Positions 32,320 to 43,001 of a DNA stretch of 64,000 nucleotides are shown piece by piece. The position numbers and the translations under genes were made by a program. This DNA comes from Hysterium pulicare CBS 123377. Its lineage: Eukaryota > Ascomycota > Dothideomycetes > Hysteriales > Hysteriaceae. Below the pieces are notes generated by a model that worked only from the letters and a program-made list of their open reading frames with translations, had not been told where the DNA came from and made no database searches. Position 1 is the stretch's first letter. Each line of letters opens with the position of its first letter. The stretch covers positions 1-64,000 of the forward strand of contig AJFK01000053.1 of the NCBI GenBank assembly GCA_000467715.1, read 5' to 3'.

Positions 32320-34080
32320 TTATGTCCTGCACAGCCTACCATCCAATCTTTCAATCCATCGATCACTTCCAACCGCCGTCTTTGCGTAGAAGATATCTTC
32401 TGGGTCGTACCGAGCCTTGATTTGGTTCAGCGCATTATAATGACTGCCATAAAACAGGGATTTGAAGTCTAGTGCTTGGAAGTCCGCTTCGTTAATATAT
32501 GCTCCACCATTGGGAGTAATTCGCTCTACCTGAGGAAGTAGTTCATTTGTGATCAGATTTTGAGCAGCTTTGTTCGCAGTCCAGTTGGTGTAGTTGATTG
32601 GAGTTCCTACGGCAAGGCTGAATAATGACTGACGCAAGTATGGATTCGCACCCACTTCATCCGGGGATGATACTCCATTTGCAACATTGAAAGACACACC
32701 GGACATGAGCGTTTTCTCGCTAATATACCGAATCGCGGCTACTAAAGAGTCGACATCTTCTTCGACAAGGGAGCGGGGTATCAGTCGGCCTCCAAGATTG
32801 TAGTCCGAGACATTCCAGGATGATGTGAGGGAGTTGTAGCTTGTCAGGAAGGTAGAATGTTCTGTCGAAAAGTACTGATATTGGAGATTAAGTTCCTCCA
32901 TTTTAGCAAGGGTAGGCTGAAGAAGGTCGTCCAGGTCTTCCTTGTGTAACCCAGGCGCCATAGCCGGCATGAGCATAAAGCCAAACGGTGCAGCAACCCA
33001 TACAGCAATAGCACCAGAGTCCACAAGGATGGGGAGATTCTGCAGAAAGGTGCCAATCACGTCGTAAAGAGCATCTGCATTGGCGCCAGTGTTGAGAAGG
33101 GTGATATTTGCTGTCGCTACGAATGTGTCTTGATGTGCCTTGACGGTCATGGAGACAACAGCGCCAAAAGTGGATCCCCCACCGCCTCTCAGAGCCCAGA
33201 AAAGGTCGGGGTGCTTACTAGGCGTTGCTGTAATAAGCAACCCAGTGGATGTTACCACTTCCCACTCGAGAACTTGATCAGCGGCGAGACCGAATTTAGA
33301 TGCAAGTGGACCATGTCCACCGCCTTGGGTGTATCCACCCGCAAGCCCAACCGTAGGGCAGTTTCCACCGACCACCATGAGCCCCCTTGCATCGGCAAAG
33401 GTATAGGCTTCATGGCCTTCCACCCCTGCACCCATCTTGATTGCGGGGCCGGAATAGATTGGGCTTCGATAGTTCTCGATCATGGTCAAACCCTTCATGT
33501 GATGAGTCCATATGGCAAGCGAGTGGGCTCCAGTCGACTTGCCGAGATAATCGTGGCCAGTGTTGCGGATAACGAGTCGGACATTGTGATGCTTTGCAAA
33601 CGCAATCGTTTTCTTAAAGTCCTTCGCACTCGTGGCATTGACTGAATATGTAACGTGATAACCGATTGTGCAGGGAGTATCCGGCGCAGAAAAGGGGTCG
33701 CAGCTATTGTTTCCAAAAGGGTAAGCCATTGGGGATGAGGAAGACGGCAGATGCGTTTCAGGGAAAAACCAGACGTTGCGCAGAGCGTCGCACTTTACCT
33801 GGTCGAATAAGCCACTGTCGGGCTGGTCGAACAAGGAGTTGTGGCACGACGCTGCGATTGGAACTGTTGCTATGAGCTTTCCTTGAAGGGTTTTGTTGAA
33901 TGCATTCCAGTCTGCTTGAGATGGCCACGCAGCATCGCCAGGGATTGAGCGACACAGCGGCAGAGAGGTGGGGGCGAGTACGCGCAGAGCGACTGCAGCT
34001 GAGGCGACAATGAAAGAGACAATAGCAAGGGAGTGGGAGAGAGGCATTGTTCGCAGGAGATGTTGGATTCGGCGAAACAT
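32320..34080 (-). CDS. FAD-linked oxidoreductase (BBE-like) 1
   Basis: This is an intronless 586-aa VAO/BBE-type oxidase; I chose the ATG at 34080 because it directly precedes a hydrophobic anchor ('SLAIVSFIVASAAVALRVLA'). An upstream Met extends the frame to 34146. The mature start is 'SIPGDAAWPSQADWNAFNKT', typical of fungal isoamyl-alcohol-oxidase-like enzymes. The FAD domain contains 'VIRNTGHDYLGKSTG', whose His is the expected covalent FAD ligand, and 'NCPTVGLAGGYTQGGGHG', whose Cys is the second ligand, so bicovalent FAD is predicted. The C-terminal berberine-bridge segment ends 'ARYDPEDIFYAKTAVGSD'. It should act in the secretory pathway. A paralog lies at 40448 in the opposite orientation. 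Substrate unknown. Confidence 0.9.
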   Translation of the reverse strand: MFRRIQHLLRTMPLSHSLAIVSFIVASAAVALRVLAPTSLPLCRSIPGDAAWPSQADWNAFNKTLQGKLIATVPIAASCHNSLFDQPDSGLFDQVKCDALRNVWFFPETHLPSSSSPMAYPFGNNSCDPFSAPDTPCTIGYHVTYSVNATSAKDFKKTIAFAKHHNVRLVIRNTGHDYLGKSTGAHSLAIWTHHMKGLTMIENYRSPIYSGPAIKMGAGVEGHEAYTFADARGLMVVGGNCPTVGLAGGYTQGGGHGPLASKFGLAADQVLEWEVVTSTGLLITATPSKHPDLFWALRGGGGSTFGAVVSMTVKAHQDTFVATANITLLNTGANADALYDVIGTFLQNLPILVDSGAIAVWVAAPFGFMLMPAMAPGLHKEDLDDLLQPTLAKMEELNLQYQYFSTEHSTFLTSYNSLTSSWNVSDYNLGGRLIPRSLVEEDVDSLVAAIRYISEKTLMSGVSFNVANGVSSPDEVGANPYLRQSLFSLAVGTPINYTNWTANKAAQNLITNELLPQVERITPNGGAYINEADFQALDFKSLFYGSHYNALNQIKARYDPEDIFYAKTAVGSDRWIERLDGRLCRT

Positions 34081-35163
34081 GGTGGATGGATTGGCTCCCC
34101 GTACATATACAGATATTAAAAAGTGCTGGCAAGGGCGTTGGCCCACGCGACGACAGGGAAGGAGAAGGCCTCGAGAGAAAGTCTTTATGTGGCGTGCGCT
34201 ACGGATTCGTATCGCACTGACTGGCTTTTTGTAGGAAGAAAAAGGGGACGCTAGAATGCCCGACAGTAGAGCTGAGTGTCCTGCATTTTTCAGACACAGG
34301 CATACCCTTTCACCCTTTCACGCATCCTCGTACTCGATTCGGCTGGGGACGGGCTGACGATTAGGCCCAAAATGCTTCCTGGCATGGTTCAGAAGCAGCT
34401 CATATGCCAACATAATTTGGGGCCGTTTACATAGCGAGTATGGTACAATACAAAGCTCATTAGGTATTGATGGCCATTAATGATCAGATGTTCTGCTGTG
34501 CCGTGCTGTGCCGCTTCCGCAGCCGGTCCGGAGAGTTCAGGCCCGTGTCCAGAATCAACACAGGCTACCATTCCCTTGGCCAGTAGTCCTCCCTGCAATA
34601 CGAGGCATCTTCTTATTTATCTTATTTATCCAATAATCCCGGCCCAGCCCATCGGGAACGCATCGCTACCCGTCCCGGCCGCTCGGTATGTGGGATGATG
34701 TGCAGGCGGCTGTGGGGAATCAGGAGCGCAACGATGCATGCGGTTCTGGTGTATGCGTACGGGGCAGTGAGTGGGATGCCCGCTTCGCCCTTGGTGATGA
34801 ATGCTGATATCACGTGACTGGGCTAGTCTCAGTGTCGACAGGACTGCCCGCTTCCATGACAAAAATATTCCACTGCTCTCGATCTTGCAATCCGTGCCCG
34901 TATCTGTATAGTGCGAAGCGCCCCAGCATGTATGGGTCTACCAACCCTACCCCATCCCGATACCTCTCTCGTTTCTTGTTGCGTCTGTCTAATAGCGACC
35001 GGAACCAAAACGTCGAACTGACGCCGAACCGTAAGCTGACTACCATAAGAGTGTAACATCTCCTTATATAAGATCGCCACTCGCAAAGGCGTCGCAAGCA
35101 ACATGGTATTCACTGTGACTGCCTTCTTTTATTCCATTCTGTACCCTGTGCACTTGCTCCATC
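34081..35163. promoter_or_regulatory. Divergent intergenic region (FAD oxidase 1 / PTH11-like 2)
   Basis: Two cluster genes diverge from this 1.1-kb region. Short direct repeats such as 'cttatttatcttatttatc' near 34611 and 'tgtgccgtgctgtgccgc' near 34496 are visible. No transcription-factor gene or recognised operator is present. Open frames here are chance frames. Confidence 0.45.
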
Positions 35164-36393
35164 ATGGTTAGCCAACGCGGCTGGGACATGACCATCTGGA
35201 TGGTCGTCTTCACCTTCCTCAATCTTTTGACTCTGGGTCTTCGATTCTATGCTCTAAAGCTGCAAAGCAGATCGTTGCGTGCTGATGACCTCCTCATCAT
35301 ACTTGCCGTTGCTTCGATGCTGGCACTTGAGGGGTGCACCTTCTGGGGTGAGCAACCAGCGTCCGCATCGGACATAGGACTAAGCTGACTTCGAGATATC
35401 CAGCAATACATAATGGACTCGGGACGCACGCAGTCGCGCTGAAGTGGTCCCAAATAGCCGTTCAGATCAAAGTGAGTTGACCTGCTTCTGAATGGTGTCT
35501 AGGAGTCTACATTAACCAAAAATTCTTCTTTAGCTTATGGTTTCCGCTTTCTGGACATGGACCATTGCTACTGTCTCGTGCAAACTCGCCGTCTTAGCCC
35601 TCTACCTCACTATATTCAACATAAGAATCTTCAAACTTATTATCTATGTCTTCATGGCTATCACTACGGCATACGCTTTCGTCTTCATTCCCTTTTTTAT
35701 GACACAGTGTAGCCCTGTGTCAGCAGCTTGGGATCCTGTCCTCTCACAGACGAATTGCCATCCGAGATCAGTGCACGAACTGGCGTCAGTGTCTGTCAAC
35801 CTGGCTCTCGATCTGTCGATAGTAGTCTTGCCTCTACCGATCGTATGGGGGTTAAAAATGCCTATAAGGAAAAAGGTCGCTGTCAGCGGCATGTTCAGCC
35901 TTGGGTTATGGTACGCGTCTATTGACCACTTTTTGCATTTTTACTACTTACCAAGTTCAGTATCGTTGGAGTCATGATTTGGCGTCTCGTAGACACGGCA
36001 ACACCTAAAAAGAACCCAGACTTTCCTTATGACGTATATGTTCTAGCACTCCAGAGTCATCTCGAGGTATGGCTTGGAATTCTTGCTGCAAATTTACCAA
36101 CACTCGCACCGCTCTTTCAAAGATTACTCTCCCAAAAGATGAAGAGCTATTTCGGATCTGGGGCTTCTTCTCATAAGCGAAGTACTCATAATCGTATGCT
36201 CAATACCTTCGGCAGCAGTGGAGCGAACAAGCTAAAAAGAGCTGAATTCGACCTCCTCCATGATACTTCTATTGAGCTGAGCAACCCTGAGCAGCGAGAT
36301 GATGCTATCAAGATGCAACGCGATTTCACCGTATCTGTCGAGGAGACTCCGGAGGGGCATGGACGACAGGAGACACCCGGGGGCTTTGTGTAA
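35164..36393 (+). CDS. PTH11-like 7-TM rhodopsin-domain membrane protein 2
   Basis: Exons 35164-35347, 35404-35471, 35534-35910 and 35961-36393 give 353 aa. It follows the same fungal rhodopsin-domain plan as the protein at 27609: 'MTIWMVVFTFLNLLTLGLRF', 'RADDLLIILAVASMLA', 'GLGTHAVALKWSQIAVQIK', 'TQCSPVSAAWDPV', 'ASVSVNLALDLSIVVLPLPI' and a Ser-rich cytosolic tail. It diverges from FAD oxidase 1 and shares its promoter region. The role is inferred as sensing or signalling; no ligand is known. Confidence 0.86.
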
Positions 36394-36931
36394 TAGCTTG
36401 AAGAACTTCACGTCGCTCGTTCAACGGTTTTATAGACCTTATGTTTACATGTTTTTGGCTCATTTTGAGAAGGAGTTCAATCAATAGAGCCGTTGTATTA
36501 TAAAAGAACAGAACTACCTGTTGTACAACGCAAATCGTATATTATCTTTGAAGACCTGTGACGTCGGGCTAAATATATCCCAGTTGATAAACGTCATTAA
36601 TCTAAAATGTTATTCCTTTAAAATGCTAGTAATCCATAATGTGTCTACCGGTGTCTCACACCATGCATCTTAATGAAAGATGCCATATTCGGCAAGCTGC
36701 ATGAGGCACAGTCAGTGTAACGAAGACATAGCCTTGGTGGGACATCTGCTGATTCTTCGCCCCGTTCATCTTGAGGGAAAGTAGCCTTGTAATATATTTG
36801 CAGAAGATACCTTGTAAATATTCGTATATATATTGACCCAGAGTCAAACGCCACCTGATCAACTCAGCACTCTAGCATATTTCTCCTACTTCAAAGTTTT
36901 GATTATCTCGAATATTGAACCATCTTGCAAT
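36394..36931. other. Intergenic
   Basis: This is AT-rich flanking sequence between the PTH11-like gene and the SDR gene. Nothing is recognised. Confidence 0.35.
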
Positions 36932-38003
36932 ATGGAGCCTCCTTTCCCTTCACCGGTGCCCACTTGGCACAACGACATTTACCCCGCCATTGACCCCTCA
37001 AAGCCTGCTCTCAGCCATGAAGGTCAAACCGTCATTGTCACTGGAGCAGTAGGTCCACTGTCTCAACTGTAAAGACCATTTGAACTACCATTCTAATTGC
37101 AATTCCTTGAATTAGGGCAGTGGCATTGGCCGTGAGATTGCTATAGCCTTCGCTACAGCGGGAGCCAAACATCTCGTACTCGTCGGCCGCAACTCATCTA
37201 CCCTTGAGGAAACAAAATCCAAAATCCCTGGCCACACACAGATCTCCATATCCACCGCTGATGTGACTGATGAAGCAGCGGTACAGAAAGTCGCTGATTC
37301 AGTGGGAACTTGGGATGTCTTGATCTTGAACGCCGGATATATGAACACGCCAGCACCTGCTGCGCAGGCAGATATTGGAGATTATTGGAAGGCTTATGAG
37401 GTAAGATCTACAACTAGAAATTATTCGTAAATTCTATATACTGAGTTTGGACTTCAACAGACAAATGTCAAATCCATAATCATAGGGGCCAAAGCATTTT
37501 TCCCCAATGCAAATCCCACCCGTGCGAGCGCACTTGCTCCAGTCGGCGGCTCCCTTGTATTCCCAACCAAGATGCTCGTCGGTCTATCTGGTTATCTGGT
37601 TTCTAAACTTGCTGTGATCAAAACAATGGAGTATCTAGCTCTAGAAAACCCCAATATCTTCTGTGCGACCATTCATCCAGGGATGGTTGACACCGACCTC
37701 TTCCGCAAGTCGGGCGCTACTCCGGATATGCTACCAATGGATAATCGTATGTAATCGCTTTCCTCTGCCTTAGATTCACGTTGGGTTCGGAAAGGATATA
37801 CAAGGGAGAGACTAATAGTACTTATAGCAAAACTCTCGGCAGGCTTTATGGTCTGGCTGACCCTACCAGAAGCACAATTCCTTAATGGGAAATTCGTGTG
37901 GGCTAACTGGGATGTGGATGAGCTCAAGGGGAGTGCGGATAAAATTTCTTCGGGGGCAAAAATGACTGCTGGTATTGACGGCTGGCCATTCTCTCCGGTG
38001 TGA
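36932..38003 (+). CDS. Short-chain dehydrogenase/reductase (SDR)
   Basis: Exons 36932-37048, 37116-37400, 37461-37746 and 37828-38003 give 287 aa. Classical SDR features are the cofactor loop 'VIVTGAGSGIGREIAIAFA' (TGxxxGIG), 'LVLVGRNSS' with an Arg that favours NADP, 'ADVTDEAAV', 'VLILNAGYMNTP' (NAG) and the catalytic 'GYLVSKLAVIKTMEYLA' (YxxxK). The usual Ser about 13 residues before the Tyr is not obvious in 'GGSLVFPTKMLVGLSG'. 'IHPGMVDTDLF' closes the fold. It would oxidise an alcohol or reduce a ketone in the cytosol. It lies between PTH11-like 2 and the UbiA gene, both on the same strand. Confidence 0.88.
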
Positions 38004-38464
38004 TTAGGTGGCTTACAGGGATGACTTTCAACAGCTCTGTGACTGGTTATAAAACTGTGCCTAATATACTAAGGTTGTTGTTGTCATGGACCAAGCATGC
38101 GGGAGCGTAACTTCACACATTGTAAGAGTGGTGGGCGCAAGATCCACCTCGTGTTTATTCCTTCATGTCATTGTACTAATGGGAGCTATCATTAATGAAA
38201 CTATGTTCGCATGCATGCCTAGGTTCTAGACCTTTCACAAGGTAAGCAGCATTCTGGATAGGGCCAAAACTTGACTCCACACACCTAGACGCACATATAT
38301 TCTCACATGCTATTATATTAACTGACCTAAATGTAGCCTATCATCAACGTACTAACTCAACCACTTTGAGACTTATCTATCCCGCTTAAGGACCCATAAC
38401 AATATATTCATCGACAAGTTGATTCAGAAATATCTTCAAGTCCTGAAAAACTTCCGTCTACACT
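38004..38464. other. Intergenic
   Basis: This is the promoter of the UbiA gene and 3' flank of the SDR gene. Nothing specific is seen. Confidence 0.35.
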
Positions 38465-39451
38465 ATGGCTTCCCTACAGACGAGCACGGCGTTTCCAATC
38501 ACTTATGAAGAACCAAGTGCAAAGAATACCCGCATTCAAGACACTAAAACAACATCGAAGTCGCTGATGCAGTGGCTAAAAGCAAATCTATGGAACTGCT
38601 GGCTCATTACCAAAGACGACGCCGCAACCTTCGTTGGTCCCAATACTGTCTTTGGGATTTGCGGCGCAGTTGCAGGTGCTACTCTGATCAACCACTCTAG
38701 CAGTACCCTCGACGTGTTATTCCGTCTGCCCCGGGTCATTCTCTTCAACTGGTCCAACCTCCTGATATTCGACCTCGCAAACCAGAGGCTTCCAGATTCG
38801 GCTCTTGAAGACGCACTGAACAAACCCTGGCGACCAGTTCCCAGCGGACGTTTGACCTCGGAAGAAATCAGACAGGCCATGCTATTCTTCATACCGGCAG
38901 TGCTGGCGCTGAATTATTTCGTGCTACACGTTGGGATCGAATGCGCCCTCATTCTCATATTAACGTGGCTATACAATGATCTCCGTGGGGGCGACGAGGA
39001 CTGGATCCTTCGCAACATTATCATTGCTGCTGCATTTAGCTTGTACAATACCGGATCTATCAAAACCGCCGCAGGGACTTCGGCGACCGAACCAGCAAAT
39101 CTTACCGGCACGGGATGCGCATGGGTACTTATCATTAGTGGTGTGATACTTACGACTATGCATGTTCAGGATCTCAAGGATCAGGCCGGGGACCGAGCCC
39201 GAGCCCGCCGTACAGCGCCGATAGTGCTTGGAGATGTGAATGCCCGTTGGACAATTGCTATCTCGGTGGCTTTCTGGTCCTGGTTCTGCCCATGGTTCTG
39301 GAATCTAGGATTCGTGTCTGCGGGACCGGTTATATTAGGTATGGTTGTGGCGTGGCGCTGCGTTCATATGCAGGGCAAGCAGGTGGACAGGAGAACGTGG
39401 GAGTTGTGGGCATTGTGGACGGCAGTATTGTATGTGGTGCCGCTACTGTGA
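38465..39451 (+). CDS. UbiA-superfamily membrane prenyltransferase or UbiA-type terpene cyclase
   Basis: This is a single-exon 328-aa polytopic membrane protein with about seven helices. The first Asp-rich loop is variant, 'FDLANQRLPDSALEDALNKP', instead of canonical NDxxDxxxD; it is followed by 'WRPVPSGRLTSEEI'. The second loop is 'MHVQDLKDQAGDRARARRTA', with the PIVLGD closing motif. This NQRLP...ED...NKPWRP form is, to my memory, the fungal clade that includes the fumagillin UbiA-type sesquiterpene cyclase Fma-TC; I cannot confirm it by search. Such proteins bind a prenyl diphosphate through Mg2+ on the two Asp loops and either transfer or cyclise it in the ER membrane. No other backbone enzyme is present nearby, so it is the likely core of the cluster. 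Confidence 0.85.
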   Translation: MASLQTSTAFPITYEEPSAKNTRIQDTKTTSKSLMQWLKANLWNCWLITKDDAATFVGPNTVFGICGAVAGATLINHSSSTLDVLFRLPRVILFNWSNLLIFDLANQRLPDSALEDALNKPWRPVPSGRLTSEEIRQAMLFFIPAVLALNYFVLHVGIECALILILTWLYNDLRGGDEDWILRNIIIAAAFSLYNTGSIKTAAGTSATEPANLTGTGCAWVLIISGVILTTMHVQDLKDQAGDRARARRTAPIVLGDVNARWTIAISVAFWSWFCPWFWNLGFVSAGPVILGMVVAWRCVHMQGKQVDRRTWELWALWTAVLYVVPLL

Positions 39452-40447
39452 CCCTGGATATAGCAAAACCATCATTTTGGAAACGGTGGGGTTATGTTAC
39501 CTTACATATATTAAAGTCCTTACTAAACGATCACCCAATAAGTCGATCCTTTGGTACGAATCCTGAAATAGAATCCGAAAGAAGTAGATTGTTTAAACAT
39601 GCTTATATCTTGGCAGGCGGGATCATAAAGCTCTCAGTTTAATCGATGAGAGGCGGCGCCACGGTCCGATTTGACGAATCCTTCGCTTGAAAAGTTGAGA
39701 TACGTATGCAGGACGTTTCCGCAGGGGATACGAGGATACAGGTGGTGCGCAGTAAGACTTTGCAGGCATCATCCCTCATCGAACAAGTTAAGACTAGCGC
39801 TATGCGTGAACGTTAAAGGAACGAGCAACAGTTTTTACATATTAATTGTCCGGTGGTACAAATTCTACTTCATACAGAGGATCATAGTCGGCAAGCCGGG
39901 GTTGAATCCTACAGCACTGCCGATCTGACATTCAATTTCAAAGTTTGATTCCACATGCTGTCATTGCTAGGACTTCAACTATCGTAGCGAAAAGCCGCTG
40001 CAAGCGTTTCGTCGAGAATAATAGGCCCCAACCGAGGTTGCATGGTGCGAGGCATACTCGGCAGCCAAAAGCTTCTGACGAATAGCGTTCATCTCATACG
40101 AGTTATATATGCCTTACCTGGAAGGACTGGAAAGAGAAATTAGGCGATCTGCCTAAATGCGTCAACCCTTTCTCTACACCGGGTTATCCTCCCTTATGGC
40201 TTCATTCGCACGTTTGAATGGGCGAATTGCTTAGACTGCTGTTCTTTAGCTTATGCTCTTCGACTCCGTTTTGTTATGGTTCAGGTCTTGCAACGGACAT
40301 ATATTGGACTGCACGCATGTATTAGATTCCCTTACGATAATCATTGGATTTTCCTCATCGAGTTTTTTTCCAAAGTATAAGCGGGCAAGATCCGCCATTC
40401 TGCCCAATCCAGATAGTCTTTTACCCGGTGAGAAAGCCATTGGCAAG
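39452..40447. other. Intergenic
   Basis: This is 1 kb without a supported gene. A frame overlapping the end of the UbiA gene (39247-39642) and short frames to 39928 have no family. The frame of the next gene is open back to 40253, but the signal-peptide Met at 40448 is the better start. Confidence 0.35.
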
Positions 40448-42277
40448 ATGGCCTATCCAGCAATTGCTATATTCGGAGTTATACTACTGAGATCGCTGCC
40501 TGTGCTCGGCTTGCCTCAGAATGCAGATATCTTCTCACGCCAACAGAATTGTCGTTGCTTTCCTGGAGACTCTTGCTGGCCTAGTCTATCGAAATGGGAT
40601 GTACTCAACACGACCATAGGAGGGAAGCTTATAGCCACGGTCCCGTTGGCTAGCCCATGTCATATCAGTTCATTCGGACCATATGATGCGGCGAAATGTA
40701 AATCCCTACAAAACGATTGGTTAAATCCCAATACGCACGTTAACACCTCATCCTCGATTATGGCACCATTCTTTGCAAATCAGAGCTGCAATCCATTTTT
40801 ACCTAAAGAGGATCCATGCGTCGTTGGTGCTTATGTGCAATTTGCAGTAGACGCAAGAGAAGCTTCTGACTATAAAGCGGCTATCAAGTTCGCAACCGAA
40901 AACAACATTCGTCTTGTCATTCGAAATACGGGACACGATTGGATTGGAAAATCCACTGGAGCTGGCGCGCTAGCAATATGGACGCACAATTTGAAGAGTA
41001 CTCAAGTCCTGGACTATAACTCCTCCTACTACATTGGGAAAGCCCTTAAAGTAGGCGCTGGAGTGCAGCTCATTGAAGCTTTCCTGGCAACTCATAACCA
41101 CAGTCTTGTGAATGTAGGTGGGACCTGTTCGAGCGTCGGTATTGCCGGGGGTTATACGCAAGGCGGTGGTCACGGGCTATCTGTGTCCAAGTTCGGTCTG
41201 GGGGCAGACCAAGCCCTTGAATGGGAAGTTATTACCTCCAACGGGACCCTTCTTAAAGCGTCGCCGACAGAAAATTCGGATTTATATTGGGCGCTCTCTG
41301 GCGGCGGAGGCGGTACATATGGAGCAGTGCTGTCTCTTACAATTAGAGTGTACAAAGATCAGAAAACAGCTGCTGCCAACCTTACTTGGACCAATACTGG
41401 CATAACCCAACAGACCTACTATGCGGGGATTACATCTTACATCAAGGGCCTTCCTGCCGTGTTAGACGCTGGTGCGACGAGTACGTGGCTGAATACCAAC
41501 ACCTCTTTTTCCATGTCTCCCGCTGTTGGCGTGGGGATGACAAAAGCGAAGATTGACGAACTGCATCAACCAGTCCTAGACGAACTGAAACGACTTGGAA
41601 TCAATTATAGTAAGTGTTGTAGCAGGAATTGCGGGTTGGGGTGTCCTACTAAATATCCCATAGCATACTATTCGGCCGAATTTCCAACATTCTTGGACAT
41701 GTATGATGTGATGAATCCATTCACAGAAACTGCTTTGTTTCAAATCGGTAGCCGACTCATTCCGCGAAGCGTCATCTCGACAGCTTCAGATAACTTTACA
41801 AGCGCGCTTCGTTCGATTAATGCACACGGCGGTGTAATCTCAGGCGTATCTTTCAATGTTTCAAAGGCGCCTGCTGTACCTAATGCGGCAAATCCAGCGT
41901 GGCGAGAATCGTCTGTTAGCCTGGTAATTGGAACGTAAGCATGATTCTCAACCTTCCTAAATGGGTTCTCTTGTTAAACCTACCTCCCTAGGTATTTCAA
42001 CTACACCGACTGGAGTGAGGATCTTAGGCAACAAAAACTGATGACGGGTACGCTTGTGCCGGAACTGTCTCGCTTGATTCCTGGGGGTGGATCAGCGTAC
42101 CTCAACGAAGGCGACCCTTGGGAGCACAAATGGCAGGAGGTATTCTACGGTAGTAATTATGCTCGACTCAAGCAGATCAAACAAAAGTACGACCCTGACT
42201 CCGTTTTCTATGGCCGCACTGCGGTTGGAAGTGAGGCATGGATAGAGTCTAATGATGGAAGACTCTGCCGGTCGTAG
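40448..42277 (+). CDS. FAD-linked oxidoreductase (BBE-like) 2
   Basis: Exons 40448-41609, 41664-41934 and 41992-42277 give 572 aa. A signal peptide ('AIAIFGVILLRSLPVLGLPQ') precedes 'CRCFPGDSCWPSLSKWDVLN'. The covalent-FAD His lies in 'VIRNTGHDWIGKSTG' and the Cys in 'GTCSSVGIAGGYTQGGGHG', so bicovalent FAD is predicted; the C-terminus ends 'DPDSVFYGRTAVGSEAW'. The first intron is 54 nt, a multiple of three without an in-frame stop, with a TACTAA branch; the read-through would insert 18 residues between 'GINY' and 'YYSAEFPTFL'. The paralog at 32320-34080 has no introns. The enzyme probably oxidises a small alcohol or forms a ring in the secretory pathway. Confidence 0.9.
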
Positions 42278-42575
42278 GGAGTTATAAAACAAAGTGAAAG
42301 ATTATGCAAGTTTTAACGTAGGGTCAAACTATGCTCATGAAGATGCATTAAAGTTGATACTAGCGGTTGAGCTAATCCAGCGACCTAAAATGCGGTGTGA
42401 TCAGTGCATATGTAATTAATCTAAATTGGCATACCTAAAATAGATGTCCTATGACATAAGTAATAGAAGAATCCTTATATTAGGTCTTGCTTTCGCCAAC
42501 CACATAGATAGCTCATTCCCCTCATTCTCGCCGAAAGCCAAAGCGACTTACCATAAGACAGACTACGAACCAAAA
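42278..42575. other. Intergenic
   Basis: This is the flank between FAD oxidase 2 and the EthD-fold gene. The frame of the latter is open to 42444, but those extra residues do not look like protein. Nothing else is seen. Confidence 0.3.
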
Positions 42576-43001
42576 ATGACCTACACCATCGTCGCTCTCA
42601 TTTGGCGCAAGAAAGGCATTACACCCGCAGAGTTCCGCCAACACTACGACAACGTGCACGTTGCGCTCCTAAAATCTCTTGTGGGCGACGACTTTCCTCT
42701 CTCGCACACCCGCCACTATATCAAGCGCAACGTTATCAAGAGTTCTTCGCCAGACGAGAGGAATGGGAACACTACCTGGCTCCCGGTTTTATTCCGAAAT
42801 GCTTCGCCAGCGGATTTCGATTATGATTCGTTTACTATAATGGTTTGGGAAGATGAAGTAGCGTTTGAGAGGTTTCACACGAGCTTTTATCGACCAGAGG
42901 TAATCGAGGCGATTGAAAAAGACGAAGAAAATTTTGTTGATAGGTCGCTCAAGGCTGTTGTTGCTGTAGAAGAGCCTGTCACTACTCTGAAGAATGGATG
43001 A
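42576..43001 (+). CDS. EthD-domain (dimeric alpha/beta barrel) protein
   Basis: This is a single-exon 141-aa protein. It opens 'MTYTIVALIWRKKGITPAEF' followed by 'RQHYDNVHVALLKSL', the EthD signature (hydrophobic strand, K.G.t.eeFr.yy...H). It then has 'LSHTRHYIKRN', 'FDYDSFTIMVWEDEVAFERF' and 'FVDRSL'. Fungal EthD proteins act as small dimeric dehydratases, cyclases or decarboxylases in aromatic pathways, or as chaperone-like tailoring enzymes. Its position at the edge of the UbiA/oxidase cluster suggests a tailoring role. The ATG at 42576 fits the domain start exactly. Confidence 0.85.
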   Translation: MTYTIVALIWRKKGITPAEFRQHYDNVHVALLKSLVGDDFPLSHTRHYIKRNVIKSSSPDERNGNTTWLPVLFRNASPADFDYDSFTIMVWEDEVAFERFHTSFYRPEVIEAIEKDEENFVDRSLKAVVAVEEPVTTLKNG

